Below are positions 1 through 7,463 of a stretch of 16,975 bases of DNA, one piece after another (positions within the stretch are counted from its first letter, which is position 1; the number at the start of each line of letters is the position of its first letter). Made by a program: the position numbers and the translations under genes. The notes beneath the pieces were generated by a model. That model saw only the letters and a program-made list of their open reading frames with translations, did no database searches and was not told where the DNA came from. The DNA comes from Lysobacteraceae bacterium (lineage in GTDB: Bacteria; Pseudomonadota; Gammaproteobacteria; Xanthomonadales; Xanthomonadaceae): contig JAQGOI010000034.1 in assembly GCA_028293685.1 (NCBI GenBank), forward strand, positions 1 to 16,975. The letters are read 5' to 3'.

Positions 1-128
1 CGGTGCACGACGATCTGCAGCGATGGCACCGCCTTGAGCAGATGCCAGTACAGCGGCATCAGTCCCCACAACACGAACGACGCAACCGCGATCCACAGAC
101 CGCGGCGCGTGTCGGCATTCGCGATCAC
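1..128 (-). CDS. rarD: RarD-type EamA-family transporter, N-terminal fragment
   Basis: Only the first 42 codons lie in the window; the gene continues past base 1. The visible protein begins (V/M)IANADTRRGLWIAVASF and continues with VLWGLMPLYWHLLKAVPS. This matches the first membrane helix and following loop of RarD proteins in the drug/metabolite transporter superfamily, inner-membrane proteins of about ten helices. The GTG start at 128-126 is well supported: AGGA (135-138, read on the minus strand) sits six bases upstream. The start overlaps the stop of the upstream exporter gene in a GTGA arrangement, so the two are probably one transcript with coupled translation. RarD was named for a chloramphenicol-sensitivity phenotype in other bacteria; the substrate here is unknown. 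The identification is by eye from a short fragment. Confidence 0.75.
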   Translation of the reverse strand, partial: MIANADTRRGLWIAVASFVLWGLMPLYWHLLKAVPSLQIVVH

Positions 129-1102
129 GCGATTTCCTTCGACCGCGTGGCCGCTGGTACCCCTGGATCCTGCAGAACGTCCGGCGTCGGGTGAGCGTGC
201 ATCAATGCCGGTGTGCGCGTCCTTGCGATCGTTATGATCACGACGCCGACGAGGATCACGACCATCGCGCCGAGATCGCGCGTGGTGAAATGTTCACCAG
301 CGATCAATGCCCCGATCAACACCGCCAGCGGCGGATTGACATAGGCGTAGCTGGTCGCCAGCGCCGGGCGCACGTGGTGGAGCAGCCAGATATACGCCGT
401 GAAGCCGAAGATGGAACCAGCAACCACGAGATACAGCATCGCGGCCGTCGCGCCGATTGAAGGAACAGCGGTGAAGCGTTCGCCGGTGACCAGTGCGGCG
501 CCGAGCATCCACGCGCTGCCGGCGATCATCTGGCCGCTCGCGGCCATGAACGGCTCCGGCAACGCGAGATCGCGACTCCAGATCGAACCCCATGCCCAGG
601 CCAGCGGCGCGATGACAAGGCAGACGAATCCCAACAGCGACCCGGACAGCGCGTTGCCGGCGTGCAACCAGATCACGCCCGCGAAGCCGACCAGCAATCC
701 GAGCCATTCCAGCCTGGAAGGATGGCGACCGCGCAGCATCGCGAACACGCCGGCAAACAGCGGCATCGCCGCCACGGAAATGGCGGCCATGCCCGAACCG
801 ACCTGGGTCTCGGCGAGATTCACCAGGCCGTTGGACAGCAGCACCATGAAGATGGAAAGGACACCGACCGTGCGCCACTGCTTTGCCGTCATGGGTCTGG
901 CGCCACGCATGCGCAGCACCACGTACATCAGGACGCCGGCCAGGAACATGCGGATCGCGCCAAGCAGAAACGGCGGATAGCCAGGCAACGCGTAGCGGAT
1001 CGCAAGATAGGTCGAACCCCACAACACGTACACCGACGCCAACGCCAGTCCCACCGCAAGGGTGGACGGCGCGGATCGGATACCGATAGCTGGCGTGCTC
1101 AT
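125..1102 (-). CDS. yedA: YedA-type drug/metabolite exporter (EamA family)
   Basis: Inner-membrane exporter of the drug/metabolite transporter superfamily, 325 residues from the ATG at 1102. Two EamA repeats are visible (about residues 20-148 and 157-293) with ten hydrophobic segments. Family signatures include LWGSTYLAIR near residue 27, a NGLVNLAETQVGSGMAA stretch near 91 and ALATSYAYVNPPLAVLIG near 247, all close to E. coli YedA as I remember it. A longer reading frame from a GTG at 1153 exists, but the extra 17 residues are not family-like, so the ATG is preferred. There is no clear Shine-Dalgarno sequence before it. The tail after residue 295 is hydrophilic and probably cytoplasmic. The gene is divergent from an AsnC/Lrp-type regulator across 95 bases and overlaps the next transporter by four bases. 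The substrate is unknown; the neighbouring regulator makes an amino acid or related metabolite a reasonable guess. Confidence 0.88.
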   Translation of the reverse strand: MSTPAIGIRSAPSTLAVGLALASVYVLWGSTYLAIRYALPGYPPFLLGAIRMFLAGVLMYVVLRMRGARPMTAKQWRTVGVLSIFMVLLSNGLVNLAETQVGSGMAAISVAAMPLFAGVFAMLRGRHPSRLEWLGLLVGFAGVIWLHAGNALSGSLLGFVCLVIAPLAWAWGSIWSRDLALPEPFMAASGQMIAGSAWMLGAALVTGERFTAVPSIGATAAMLYLVVAGSIFGFTAYIWLLHHVRPALATSYAYVNPPLAVLIGALIAGEHFTTRDLGAMVVILVGVVIITIARTRTPALMHAHPTPDVLQDPGVPAATRSKEIA

Positions 1103-1162
1103 GTCGACAACCCGGGTCAACGAAGTGGCCCGCACAGCGTAGCCAGCGCGCACGCGCGGCAG

Positions 1163-1191
1163 TTGATAAATCGTGCGCCGAAACGCAAGAT
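1163..1191 (+). promoter_or_regulatory. Predicted sigma70 promoter of the AsnC-type regulator gene
   Basis: TTGATA at 1163-1168 matches the -35 consensus at five of six positions. It is followed by a 17-base spacer and CAAGAT at 1186-1191, which matches three of six -10 positions, including the conserved A2 and T6. Transcription would start near 1198, at the GTG start codon itself, implying a leaderless mRNA. This fits the absence of a Shine-Dalgarno sequence. It is a prediction from spacing and consensus only, and the -10 element is weak. Confidence 0.45.
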
Positions 1192-1199
1192 TCTTGCGT
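1183..1199. promoter_or_regulatory. Perfect 17-base palindrome, candidate operator
   Basis: ACGCAAGA-T-TCTTGCGT: two perfect 8-base arms around one central base. It overlaps the predicted -10 element and reaches into the GTG start codon of the AsnC/Lrp-type gene (1198-1200). Lrp-family proteins bind partly symmetric sites of about 15 bases and commonly repress their own genes. A protein bound here would block RNA polymerase and could also affect the divergent exporter promoter within the 95-base gap. The function is inferred; the symmetry is directly visible. Confidence 0.5.
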
Positions 1200-1704
1200 G
1201 CCCAGCGCGCCCACCAACCTGGATGAGTTCGATCACCGTCTGCTGCAGTTGCTGCAGCGCGACGGCAGCGCGACGTTGTCCACGCTCGGCGATGCCGTCG
1301 GGTTGTCGGCGAGCGCCGTGCAGCGCCGGATCACGCGGTACCGCACCAGCGGACTGCTGCGGCAGGTGGCGGTGGTCAATCCCAAGGCCCTGGGGAATGT
1401 CACACTGGCCGCGGTGTGGATCACGATGGAACGCGATTCCGCCCGCGCCCATGCCGCGCTGTGCGCGCGCATCCGCGCAGCCCCGGAGGTCCAGCAGTGC
1501 TATCTGCTTGCGGGTGAGTGGGACTACCTGGTGATCCTCGCCAGCACCGGCGTTGCGCACGGCCGCGAAGTGGCGGAGCGCCTGTTCGCGGACGAGGGCA
1601 ACATCCGCCGCTATGAGACGCGCATCGTGTTCGACATCATCAAGCATGGGCTGGAACTGCCGACAGGCCCGGCGCCGCGCCGCCGTGCGCCGCGCGCACG
1701 CTGA
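1198..1704 (+). CDS. AsnC/Lrp-family transcriptional regulator
   Basis: DNA-binding regulator of 168 residues, the usual size for the Lrp/AsnC family. The N-terminal winged helix-turn-helix covers about residues 8-57: LDEFDHRLLQLLQRDG, then LSTLGDAVGLSASAVQRRI and the wing around GLLRQVAVVNP. The ligand-binding RAM/AsnC domain covers about 68-152, with the characteristic GEWDYLV turn (G106, D109). The tail is rich in Arg, Ala and Pro. The start is GTG at 1198; no ATG or other good start lies upstream in frame, and LDEFD begins at residue 8, as is normal for the family. There is no Shine-Dalgarno sequence, so initiation may be leaderless. The gene is divergent from the YedA-type exporter, a common arrangement in which the regulator controls the transporter in response to an amino acid. 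The ligand is unknown. Confidence 0.9.
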   Translation: MPSAPTNLDEFDHRLLQLLQRDGSATLSTLGDAVGLSASAVQRRITRYRTSGLLRQVAVVNPKALGNVTLAAVWITMERDSARAHAALCARIRAAPEVQQCYLLAGEWDYLVILASTGVAHGREVAERLFADEGNIRRYETRIVFDIIKHGLELPTGPAPRRRAPRAR

Positions 1705-1709
1705 AGGGC

Positions 1710-2537
1710 TCACGCCGCGCGTTCGCGTTCGAGCAACTGCTGCTTGAGCGGCAGGCCCCAGCGGTAACCCCCCAAGGAGCCGTCGCCCCGGATCACGCGG
1801 TGGCAGGGTACGAGCACCGCGATGCGATTGCGCGCACAGGCGCCGGCCACGGCGCGCGCCGAACCGGCCTGTCCGAGCTGCGTGGCCAGGCCGGCATAGC
1901 TTCGCGTTTCACCGCGCGGAATCCGCATCAACGCATCCCAGACTTTCTTCTGGAATACGGTGCCGATCAGATCCAGCGTCATGTCCGCGGCATCGGCTGC
2001 TCGATGACCGGCCAGGCGCGCGGCCACGGCCTGCACGCGCGGCGCAAGGAAGGCGTCGCGCCCGGCATCGACACGCGTCAACCGCGCCTGCGGGAATTCG
2101 GCCTGCAGTTTCTGTTCCAGCGAGGGCTCGCTGTCGCCGAGTTCGACCATGCAGATCCCGCGCGCGGTGGTGGCGACCAATGCGGTCCCCAGCGCCGTGT
2201 CCGCGATGCTCCAGCGGATCGTTTCGCCCGCGCCACCGGCGCGATAGCGCGCCGGCGTCATGCCCAGCCGCGCCGCACCTGCCTCGTACACGCGCGACGG
2301 CGACCCGTAACCCGCGTCGTAGAGCGCCGCACTGACATCGCTGCCTTCGCGCAATGCGGCCTTCAGGGTGCCGAGTTTGCGTTGCGCAAGGTACTCGGCG
2401 GGGCTCAAGCCAAAGCGCTCGCTGAAGCTGCGCTGCAGGTGGGATGCGCTCATGCCGATCGCCGCGCCCAACTCGGCGAGTGTGGGCTCGCTGTTGTCGA
2501 GCAATGACCGTGCCTGCTGTAGTTTGCGGATGCTCAT
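1710..2537 (-). CDS. Ada-like protein: AraC-type DNA-binding domain fused to O6-alkylguanine-DNA methyltransferase
   Basis: A 275-residue suicide DNA-repair protein. An AraC-type double helix-turn-helix (about residues 3-100, with LAELGAAIGMSASHLQRSFS) is followed by a methyltransferase domain (about 105-272). The acceptor motif PCHRV gives active-site Cys245, which takes the alkyl group from O6-alkylguanine. The Arg of RAVAGACARN (R229) is probably the base-flipping arginine. E. coli Ada has 354 residues and begins with a zinc domain whose Cys38 takes methyl groups from phosphotriesters and switches on DNA binding. That domain is absent here: an in-frame stop lies at 2573-2571, and the translated upstream bases show no remnant. 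The start is ATG at 2537, without a Shine-Dalgarno sequence. It reads in the same direction as prc, 140 bases upstream. It is probably a repair enzyme; whether it activates transcription is uncertain. Confidence 0.9.
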   Translation of the reverse strand: MSIRKLQQARSLLDNSEPTLAELGAAIGMSASHLQRSFSERFGLSPAEYLAQRKLGTLKAALREGSDVSAALYDAGYGSPSRVYEAGAARLGMTPARYRAGGAGETIRWSIADTALGTALVATTARGICMVELGDSEPSLEQKLQAEFPQARLTRVDAGRDAFLAPRVQAVAARLAGHRAADAADMTLDLIGTVFQKKVWDALMRIPRGETRSYAGLATQLGQAGSARAVAGACARNRIAVLVPCHRVIRGDGSLGGYRWGLPLKQQLLERERAA

Positions 2538-2546
2538 GGCTGAAAC

Positions 2547-2575
2547 GATAGCGGGCGCCAGCAGGCCCCGCTATC
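2547..2575. promoter_or_regulatory. Inverted repeat upstream of the Ada-like gene
   Basis: GATAGCGGG and CCCGCTATC are perfect 9-base arms separated by 11 bases, ending nine bases before the ATG of the Ada-like gene. On the minus strand, TATCGT (2550-2545) lies seven bases before the ATG and resembles a -10 hexamer (four of six), but no good -35 lies at the right distance. The repeat could be an operator or an mRNA hairpin. It does not resemble the E. coli Ada box. It has no T-tract, so it is not an intrinsic terminator for prc. Confidence 0.4.
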
Positions 2576-2677
2576 CGATTCCTGCTGCGCGGCGCAGAAA
2601 CACGCTGCCGGCAACATTTGGCCGCGCCGCCGCGCGCTGGGACGCCCGCGCACGGCTCTGTCTCCTACATAAAGCCC

Positions 2678-4873
2678 TTACTGCGCCCAGTGCAGCGCCA
2701 GTTTCGACTCAGGCAACACCTCGGCCGTCAGGCGCTGGTCATGCACCAGCAGGCCGGTGGCATCGGCCAGGATCGCAGCCGACTCGCGCAGTAGCGGATC
2801 TGGGCGCTTCTCGGCGGCCTTCTCGCGCGCCGTTTCAGCAACCACATCGCGCTCGCTCGCCTGCAGGCCGTCGTCGTTGACATCGTCGGCGAGCGGATCG
2901 GCATCCAGGCCCAGCGTCTTGCGCTCGGCTTGCCGCTGCGTCTCCTTGGTTTCCTGGCGGTCGCGTTCGGCGCGACGTTCGGCTTCGTTCAACGAAACGT
3001 ATTTCTTGGCCTGCTCGGTGCGGAACTCCGCCACGTCCTGCGACCACCACTGGAACTCCTTGTCCTTGGCCACGCGCGCCGCATGCAGCGCGTCCAGCTG
3101 CCCCAGCATCGGCGCGAAGTTGCCGTACTGGACGTGCGGGACGGCCTCGATATGCGTCCATGGCAGTGCGTTGTCGTAGGTGCTCTCGCCGTATTCGGTC
3201 GCATCGACCGACACCGGGAAGCGCACGTCAGGCACGACGCCCTTGTTCTGCGTGCTGCTGCCGTTGGGCAGGAAGAACTGCTGGATCGTGTATTTCACCT
3301 GGCCGAAGCGACCGGATTCCTTGGCCGGCCAGCGATCCAGATCCACCAGGTTCTGCACGGTGCCCTTGCCGAACGTGGTCTCGCCGATGATCAGTCCACG
3401 ACCGTAATCCTGGATCGCGCCAGCGAAGATTTCCGATGCGGATGCCGAGCCGCGATTGGTCAACACGGCCAGTGGTCCGTCCCAGGCGACGCCGGGCGAC
3501 GTATCGCCCGCGACATCGATGTGGCCGCCGGATTGGCGCACCTGCACGACCGGGCCCTTGTCGATGAACAGACCCGTCAATTCGATCGCCTCGTCGAGCG
3601 AGCCGCCGCCGTTGTTGCGAAGGTCCATGACGACGCCGTCGACCTTCTGCGTCCGGAACTGCTGCAGCAGTCGCGCGACATCGCGCGTGGCGGAGGTGTA
3701 GTTGCCGTCGTTGCTGCGGCGGGCCTCGAAGTCCTGGTAGAAGCCGGGCAGCTTGATGATGCCGATCACCTTGGCCGGCTCCGATCCTTGGGCAGGAATC
3801 GCGATCGTCTCGGCCTTTGCCTCGTTGTCGGCCAGCTTGATCTTGTCGCGGGTCATGACCACCCGCAGCGGTTTGCTGTCCAGGCCGGCCTCGGGCGGAA
3901 TCACGTCCAGCCGCACCTGCGTGCCCTTGGGACCCTTGATCTTGTCGACCACGTCATCGATGCGCCAATCGACCACATCTTCCATGACGCCACTGGTGCC
4001 CTGCCCGACCGCAACCACGCGGTCGCCCGCGACGAGCTTCTTGCTGCGTGCCGCCGGGCCGCCCGGCAACACCTTGCGGATGACGACGATCTGGTCCTGC
4101 TTCTGCAGTTCGGCGCCGATCCCCTGGAGGGACAGCGACATCGCCTGGTTGAAGCGTTCGGCGCCGCGCGGATCGAGATAATCGGTGTGCGGGTCGATCG
4201 AATTCGTGTACGCCGTCAGGAAGCTCTGGAAGGCATCCTCGCCGTTGAGTTGTGCGTTGGACGATGCCTGGTTGGCGTAACGCTTGTCCAGCGTCTTGCG
4301 GATTTCATCGGGCTTCTTGCCAGCGAGTTTCAATCGCAGCCAGTCGTTGCGCACCGACTCTTTCCAGATTGTGTCCAGCGCCGCGTTGTCCGCGGCCCAC
4401 GGTGCATGCTCGCGATCGTAGTACCAGCGGTCGCTGCCGTTGAAGTTGAAGATGTCCTGTTTGAGCAGGCTGCGTGCATACGCCGTGCGGTCGGCGAAAC
4501 GCTGCTTGTACGTTGCGAAGATGGCATACGCCGGGGATAGGTCGCCGCCTTTGATCGAATCGTCGAGCGTGGTCCGGTAAGGCGAGAATTTGGCGACGTC
4601 TTTCGCCGTGAAAAAAACCTTGCCCGGATCCAGCGCTTCCAGATAGCGCTTGAATATCCCGGCCGACAGCGCGTCGTCCAGCGCCAGTGGACGGTAGGCA
4701 TAGCGACTGTCCGACAGCAGGCCGTACACCAGCTTGGCCGTGGTCGCCTGCTCGGGAGTCGGCACCATGCCGACGGCGGCATCGTGTCCCGAACCGGCGG
4801 TGCCAGGCGCGCGCGCCAGCAGCGCCAGCGGAGCGGTAAGGGCGAGGAACAACAGCGGGTAATGCGATTTCAT
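2678..4873 (-). CDS. prc: Periplasmic tail-specific (carboxy-terminal processing) protease
   Basis: Serine protease of family S41 with 731 residues (E. coli Prc has 682). A signal peptide occupies about residues 1-22 (LLFLALTAPLALLARA). An N-terminal helical domain follows, then a PDZ domain at about 245-335 (GIGAELQKQDQIVVIRKVLP, GPAARSKKLVAGDRVVAVG), then the S41 core at about 365-555. The catalytic residues are Ser478 in GSASASEIF, Asp489 and Lys503 in FGKGTVQ; their spacing is the same as E. coli S452, D463 and K477. The C-terminal region, about 560-725, is charged and corresponds to DUF3340. In E. coli, Prc with NlpI degrades the endopeptidase MepS and processes FtsI, which links it to wall growth. 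The start is ATG at 4873, with weak GAGAG five bases upstream. It appears to be a separate unit between lipA and the Ada-like gene; no clear promoter was found. Confidence 0.96.
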   Translation of the reverse strand: MKSHYPLLFLALTAPLALLARAPGTAGSGHDAAVGMVPTPEQATTAKLVYGLLSDSRYAYRPLALDDALSAGIFKRYLEALDPGKVFFTAKDVAKFSPYRTTLDDSIKGGDLSPAYAIFATYKQRFADRTAYARSLLKQDIFNFNGSDRWYYDREHAPWAADNAALDTIWKESVRNDWLRLKLAGKKPDEIRKTLDKRYANQASSNAQLNGEDAFQSFLTAYTNSIDPHTDYLDPRGAERFNQAMSLSLQGIGAELQKQDQIVVIRKVLPGGPAARSKKLVAGDRVVAVGQGTSGVMEDVVDWRIDDVVDKIKGPKGTQVRLDVIPPEAGLDSKPLRVVMTRDKIKLADNEAKAETIAIPAQGSEPAKVIGIIKLPGFYQDFEARRSNDGNYTSATRDVARLLQQFRTQKVDGVVMDLRNNGGGSLDEAIELTGLFIDKGPVVQVRQSGGHIDVAGDTSPGVAWDGPLAVLTNRGSASASEIFAGAIQDYGRGLIIGETTFGKGTVQNLVDLDRWPAKESGRFGQVKYTIQQFFLPNGSSTQNKGVVPDVRFPVSVDATEYGESTYDNALPWTHIEAVPHVQYGNFAPMLGQLDALHAARVAKDKEFQWWSQDVAEFRTEQAKKYVSLNEAERRAERDRQETKETQRQAERKTLGLDADPLADDVNDDGLQASERDVVAETAREKAAEKRPDPLLRESAAILADATGLLVHDQRLTAEVLPESKLALHWAQ

Positions 4874-5063
4874 CGAGGCTCTCGCGGCCCGGGAGGCCGG
4901 TGTGGGGACAAAGGGGGATGGCTGGCAATGATCAACGCCAGCTCAGCCTGACGGCGGAATGGACCGCAGGAAAGTGCCGGAAGTTGCACTGCAGCAATCC
5001 GACAATCTACCCGCCAAGCCTGTCGGGTGCGTGAATGGTGGACAGCCCGGGACCGGTGGTGCT

Positions 5064-6065
5064 TCAGGCGGCGACGCCGGCTTCCATTGCCTGGCGATCG
5101 GCGTGGTAGGAGGAACGCACCAGCGGCCCGGACGCGACGTGACTGAAGCCCAGTTCCATGCCGAATGCCTCCAGCGCCTGGAACTCGTCCGGCGTCCAGT
5201 ACCGCAGCACCGGATGGTGATGGGCGCTGGGCTGAAGGTACTGGCCGATTGTGACCATGTCGACGTCATGCGCGCGCAGGTCGCGCAGGGTTCCCTGCAC
5301 CTGCGCCAGCGTCTCGCCCAGCCCCAGCATGATCCCGGACTTGGTCGGCAGGCCGGGATGCTGCGCCTTGAACTGCTGCAGCAGTCGCAGCGACCACGCG
5401 TAATCGGCGCCGGGGCGGACGTTCGGATACAGGTCCGGCACAGTTTCGACGTTGTGGTTGAAGACATCCGGCGGCTGCGTCGCGAGGATCTCCAGCGCGC
5501 GCTCCATCCGGCCCTTGCCACGGAAATCAGGCGTCAGGATTTCGATTTTTGTGCGCGGGCTCTCACGGCGGATCGCCGCGATGCAATCGACGAAGTGCTG
5601 GGCACCGCCATCGCGCAGGTCGTCGCGGTCCACGCTGGTGACCACGACGTACTTCAGGCCCATGTCGGCGACCGTGCGCGCCAGGTTGGCCGGCTCGCCG
5701 GCATCGGGCGGTTTCGGACGGCCGTGCGCGACATCGCAGAACGAGCAACGACGCGTGCAGACTTCACCCAGGATCATGAACGTGGCCGTGCCATGGCCGA
5801 AGCATTCGTGGATGTTCGGGCAGCTGGCTTCCTCGCAGACCGTCACCAGGCGGTTCTCGCGCAGTTTCGCCTTGAGCAGCGCCACCGAATTGCCCGACGG
5901 GATGCGAACGCGGATCCAGGACGGCTTGCGCAGCCTGGGCGCGTCGGCGAATTGCACTGGCGAGCGTGCGATCTTGTCGCCGGCCACCTGCTTGACGCCG
6001 GGTTGCAACGATGCCGGTTCGGCGATCATGGCCAGCGGAATGGTTTTGGCGGAAACGTCGGGCAT
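5064..6065 (-). CDS. lipA: Lipoyl synthase (radical SAM)
   Basis: Inserts two sulfur atoms into octanoyl groups bound to E2 subunits and to glycine cleavage H protein, making the lipoyl cofactor. From the ATG at 6065 the protein has 333 residues. It shows the N-terminal auxiliary cluster motif [12 protein letters not shown] (C77, C82, C88), the radical SAM motif CTRRCSFC (C103, C107, C110) and the C-terminal RSSY motif (R317-S318-S319), whose serine ligates the auxiliary cluster. A TTG at 6074 would add three residues and overlap the lipB stop. It has AGG four bases upstream, so it cannot be excluded, but the ATG gives the N-terminus I expect from xanthomonad homologues (AKTIPL aligned with ARSIPL). 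It is the last gene of the ybeD-lipB-lipA unit, beginning five bases after the lipB stop. No clear terminator follows. Confidence 0.97.
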   Translation of the reverse strand: MPDVSAKTIPLAMIAEPASLQPGVKQVAGDKIARSPVQFADAPRLRKPSWIRVRIPSGNSVALLKAKLRENRLVTVCEEASCPNIHECFGHGTATFMILGEVCTRRCSFCDVAHGRPKPPDAGEPANLARTVADMGLKYVVVTSVDRDDLRDGGAQHFVDCIAAIRRESPRTKIEILTPDFRGKGRMERALEILATQPPDVFNHNVETVPDLYPNVRPGADYAWSLRLLQQFKAQHPGLPTKSGIMLGLGETLAQVQGTLRDLRAHDVDMVTIGQYLQPSAHHHPVLRYWTPDEFQALEAFGMELGFSHVASGPLVRSSYHADRQAMEAGVAA

Positions 6066-6070
6066 CGGCG

Positions 6071-6763
6071 TCAAGCGACCTGTGGTTCTAGAAGTGCGGG
6101 CGGCGGCGCCTTCTGCAGCCGCAGACCCAACTGTGCGGCCAGATGATCGATCAGTCGCGGTTTGACGACGTCAACGCGGGAAACGGCACTGTCGCCTGAT
6201 GATTCTAGCATCGAGGTCACCTGCAACCCGGCGTAACCGCAGGGGTTGATCCGTGCAAACGGCTCAAGATCCATCGCCACGTTGAACGCGAGGCCGTGGA
6301 AACTGCAACCGCGCCGCACCCGGATCCCGAGCGCGGCGATCTTGCGGGCATCCACGTACACGCCGGGGGCGCCATCGCGACGCCTGGCCGCGATGTTCCA
6401 TTCGCCGAGCGTGTCGATCACCGCCTGCTCGATCCGGTGCACGTAGTCGCGAACACCCAGCTTGAGCCGGCGCAGGTCGAGCAGCGGATACGCGACCAGC
6501 TGGCCGGGTCCATGGTAGGTGACCTGTCCCCCACGATCCACGTGCACCACCGGGATGTCGCCCGCCCTCAGCACATGCTCGGGCTTGCCCGCCTGGCCGA
6601 GGGTAAAGACCGGCTCGTGCTCGACCATCCAGAGCTCATCGGGCGTGTCGTCGTTGCGCGCATCGGTGAACCGCTGCATCGCTCGCCACACGGGAATGTA
6701 AGGCTGCGGCCCCGGATCCCGGACGAGACAAGGGCGGAGGCCGCCGCCGGCTATATCGTCCAC
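6071..6763 (-). CDS. lipB: Octanoyl-[acyl-carrier-protein]:protein N-octanoyltransferase
   Basis: Transfers octanoyl from acyl carrier protein to the lipoyl domains of dehydrogenase complexes, providing the substrate for LipA. It has 230 residues. Conserved features are [15 protein letters not shown] with His84, Lys141 in [14 protein letters not shown], and the acyl-thioester Cys175 in NPCGYAGLQ; the Cys/Lys pair is the known catalytic dyad. The start is GTG at 6763, thirteen bases inside the end of ybeD, with GGAAG four bases upstream on the minus strand. This overlap suggests translational coupling. The first 20 residues are variable in the family. The downstream lipA follows almost immediately. 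Confidence 0.96.
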   Translation of the reverse strand: MDDIAGGGLRPCLVRDPGPQPYIPVWRAMQRFTDARNDDTPDELWMVEHEPVFTLGQAGKPEHVLRAGDIPVVHVDRGGQVTYHGPGQLVAYPLLDLRRLKLGVRDYVHRIEQAVIDTLGEWNIAARRRDGAPGVYVDARKIAALGIRVRRGCSFHGLAFNVAMDLEPFARINPCGYAGLQVTSMLESSGDSAVSRVDVVKPRLIDHLAAQLGLRLQKAPPPALLEPQVA

Positions 6764-7029
6764 TTCACTTCCGGATGCTCGCGGAGCACCGCATGGGCGA
6801 CCTCATATTGCTCGCGCGATTCCGCGCGGAAACTCAGCTTGATGGAGATGAACTTGCCGCCACTGGACTCGCGGGCCGCAACGGTCTCGTGCATCACCAG
6901 CAACCCCGCGGCCTCGAGCAACGCCGGGATCTGATCTTCCAGGCCGCTGCCGGCGGGACCCAGCGCCGTGATCTCGAAGTCGCCGGGAAACTGGAACCCG
7001 TGCTCCGGATTGTCGGATTTGATTTCCAT
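6751..7029 (-). CDS. ybeD: YbeD/DUF493 family protein
   Basis: Small cytoplasmic protein of 92 residues (E. coli YbeD has 87) with the DUF493 pattern: an N-terminal [13 protein letters not shown] strand, then a helix-strand-helix fold with similarity to the ACT-like regulatory domain of other proteins. Its biochemical role is not established, but it is found beside lipB in many proteobacteria, including E. coli. An upstream extension of 13 residues from a start at 7068 is not family-like, so the ATG at 7029 is chosen; [16 protein letters not shown] fits the family start. There is no Shine-Dalgarno sequence. A good promoter lies just upstream, and its predicted start site coincides with this ATG, so the message may be leaderless. 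It is the first gene of the ybeD-lipB-lipA unit. Confidence 0.92.
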   Translation of the reverse strand: MEIKSDNPEHGFQFPGDFEITALGPAGSGLEDQIPALLEAAGLLVMHETVAARESSGGKFISIKLSFRAESREQYEVAHAVLREHPEVKWTI

Positions 7030-7035
7030 GCAGGG

Positions 7036-7064
7036 ATTATGGAGCCGCCCCCCGCCGAACCCAA
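7036..7064 (-). promoter_or_regulatory. Predicted sigma70 promoter of ybeD-lipB-lipA
   Basis: On the minus strand TTGGGT (7064-7059), a 17-base spacer and CATAAT (7041-7036). The -10 matches the consensus at five of six positions; the -35 has TTG plus weaker bases. Six bases separate the -10 from the ybeD ATG, so transcription should begin at about the start codon. Confidence 0.5.
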
Positions 7065-7106
7065 CCACCGCCGGCCGACGGCGGGCGTGCGGGGGTAGGA
7101 TTCCGG

Positions 7107-7122
7107 TGCCGGCTGGCCGGCA
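7107..7122. repeat. Short palindrome in the leader of the 67-residue membrane protein gene
   Basis: TGCCGGC-TG-GCCGGCA: perfect 7-base arms with a two-base centre. It lies just before the GAG (7124-7126) that may act as ribosome binding site. TAGGAT at 7096-7101 is a possible -10 element without a matching -35. In DNA this GC-rich such a palindrome can arise by chance; a regulatory role is only possible. Confidence 0.25.
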
Positions 7123-7136
7123 TCGAGATCATCGCT

Positions 7137-7340
7137 ATGAGCACGGCGACACTGATGTGGGGCGTGATCTTCGGCGCGATCGGGATGGGCTTCTTCGTTT
7201 ACGGCAAGCGTCAGGGCGCGATGATCCCGCTGCTCTGCGGCATCGCGCTGATGGTCTTTCCCTATTTCGTCTCCAACGCGTGGGCCACGGTCGTCGTCGG
7301 TGGGCTTCTGATGGCAATTCCATACTTCGTGCGGCTGTGA
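7137..7340 (+). CDS. Small conserved-looking membrane protein, function unknown
   Basis: A 67-residue, strongly hydrophobic protein. Three membrane segments are visible: about residues 5-22 (TLMWGVIFGAIGMGFFVY), 28-45 (AMIPLLCGIALMVFPYFV) and 47-65, with a short basic loop GKRQG between the first two. I recall similar small proteins in xanthomonads and pseudomonads, sometimes labelled amino acid transport protein without experimental basis. I would not assign a function. The start is ATG at 7137, with GAG about ten bases upstream. It stands alone on the plus strand, divergent from ybeD across about 107 bases and convergent with dacC. It is likely real because its composition is membrane-like from end to end, it lies in an otherwise empty gap, and a terminator follows. 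Confidence 0.75.
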   Translation: MSTATLMWGVIFGAIGMGFFVYGKRQGAMIPLLCGIALMVFPYFVSNAWATVVVGGLLMAIPYFVRL

Positions 7341-7463
7341 GGGCGCGCGAATGAACGCGGTGCGACCTGCCCACGGCGCGCCGCGCGCATGGAAGCCATC
7401 CGCGACGAACGGGTCCGTGTCAGATGGTTGCGCGCGCCACCACACCGTGAATGCGAAGGCCCC

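Noticed and set aside
2538..2677. Possible remnant of the missing Ada zinc-binding domain
   Set aside because: In-frame translation reaches a stop at 2573-2571, and no Cys-rich Ada-type motif is visible in the frame I read through.
2930..4540. Long plus-strand open frame of 536 codons opposite prc
   Set aside because: It lies entirely antisense to a clear protease gene, is rich in Arg, His and Asp as expected from the complement of GC-biased codons, and has no recognisable domain.
4999..5026. Inverted repeat CCGACA/TGTCGG between lipA and prc
   Set aside because: The arms are only six bases with a 16-base loop and there is no T-tract, so it is not convincing as terminator or operator. I saw no clear promoter in this 190-base gap either.
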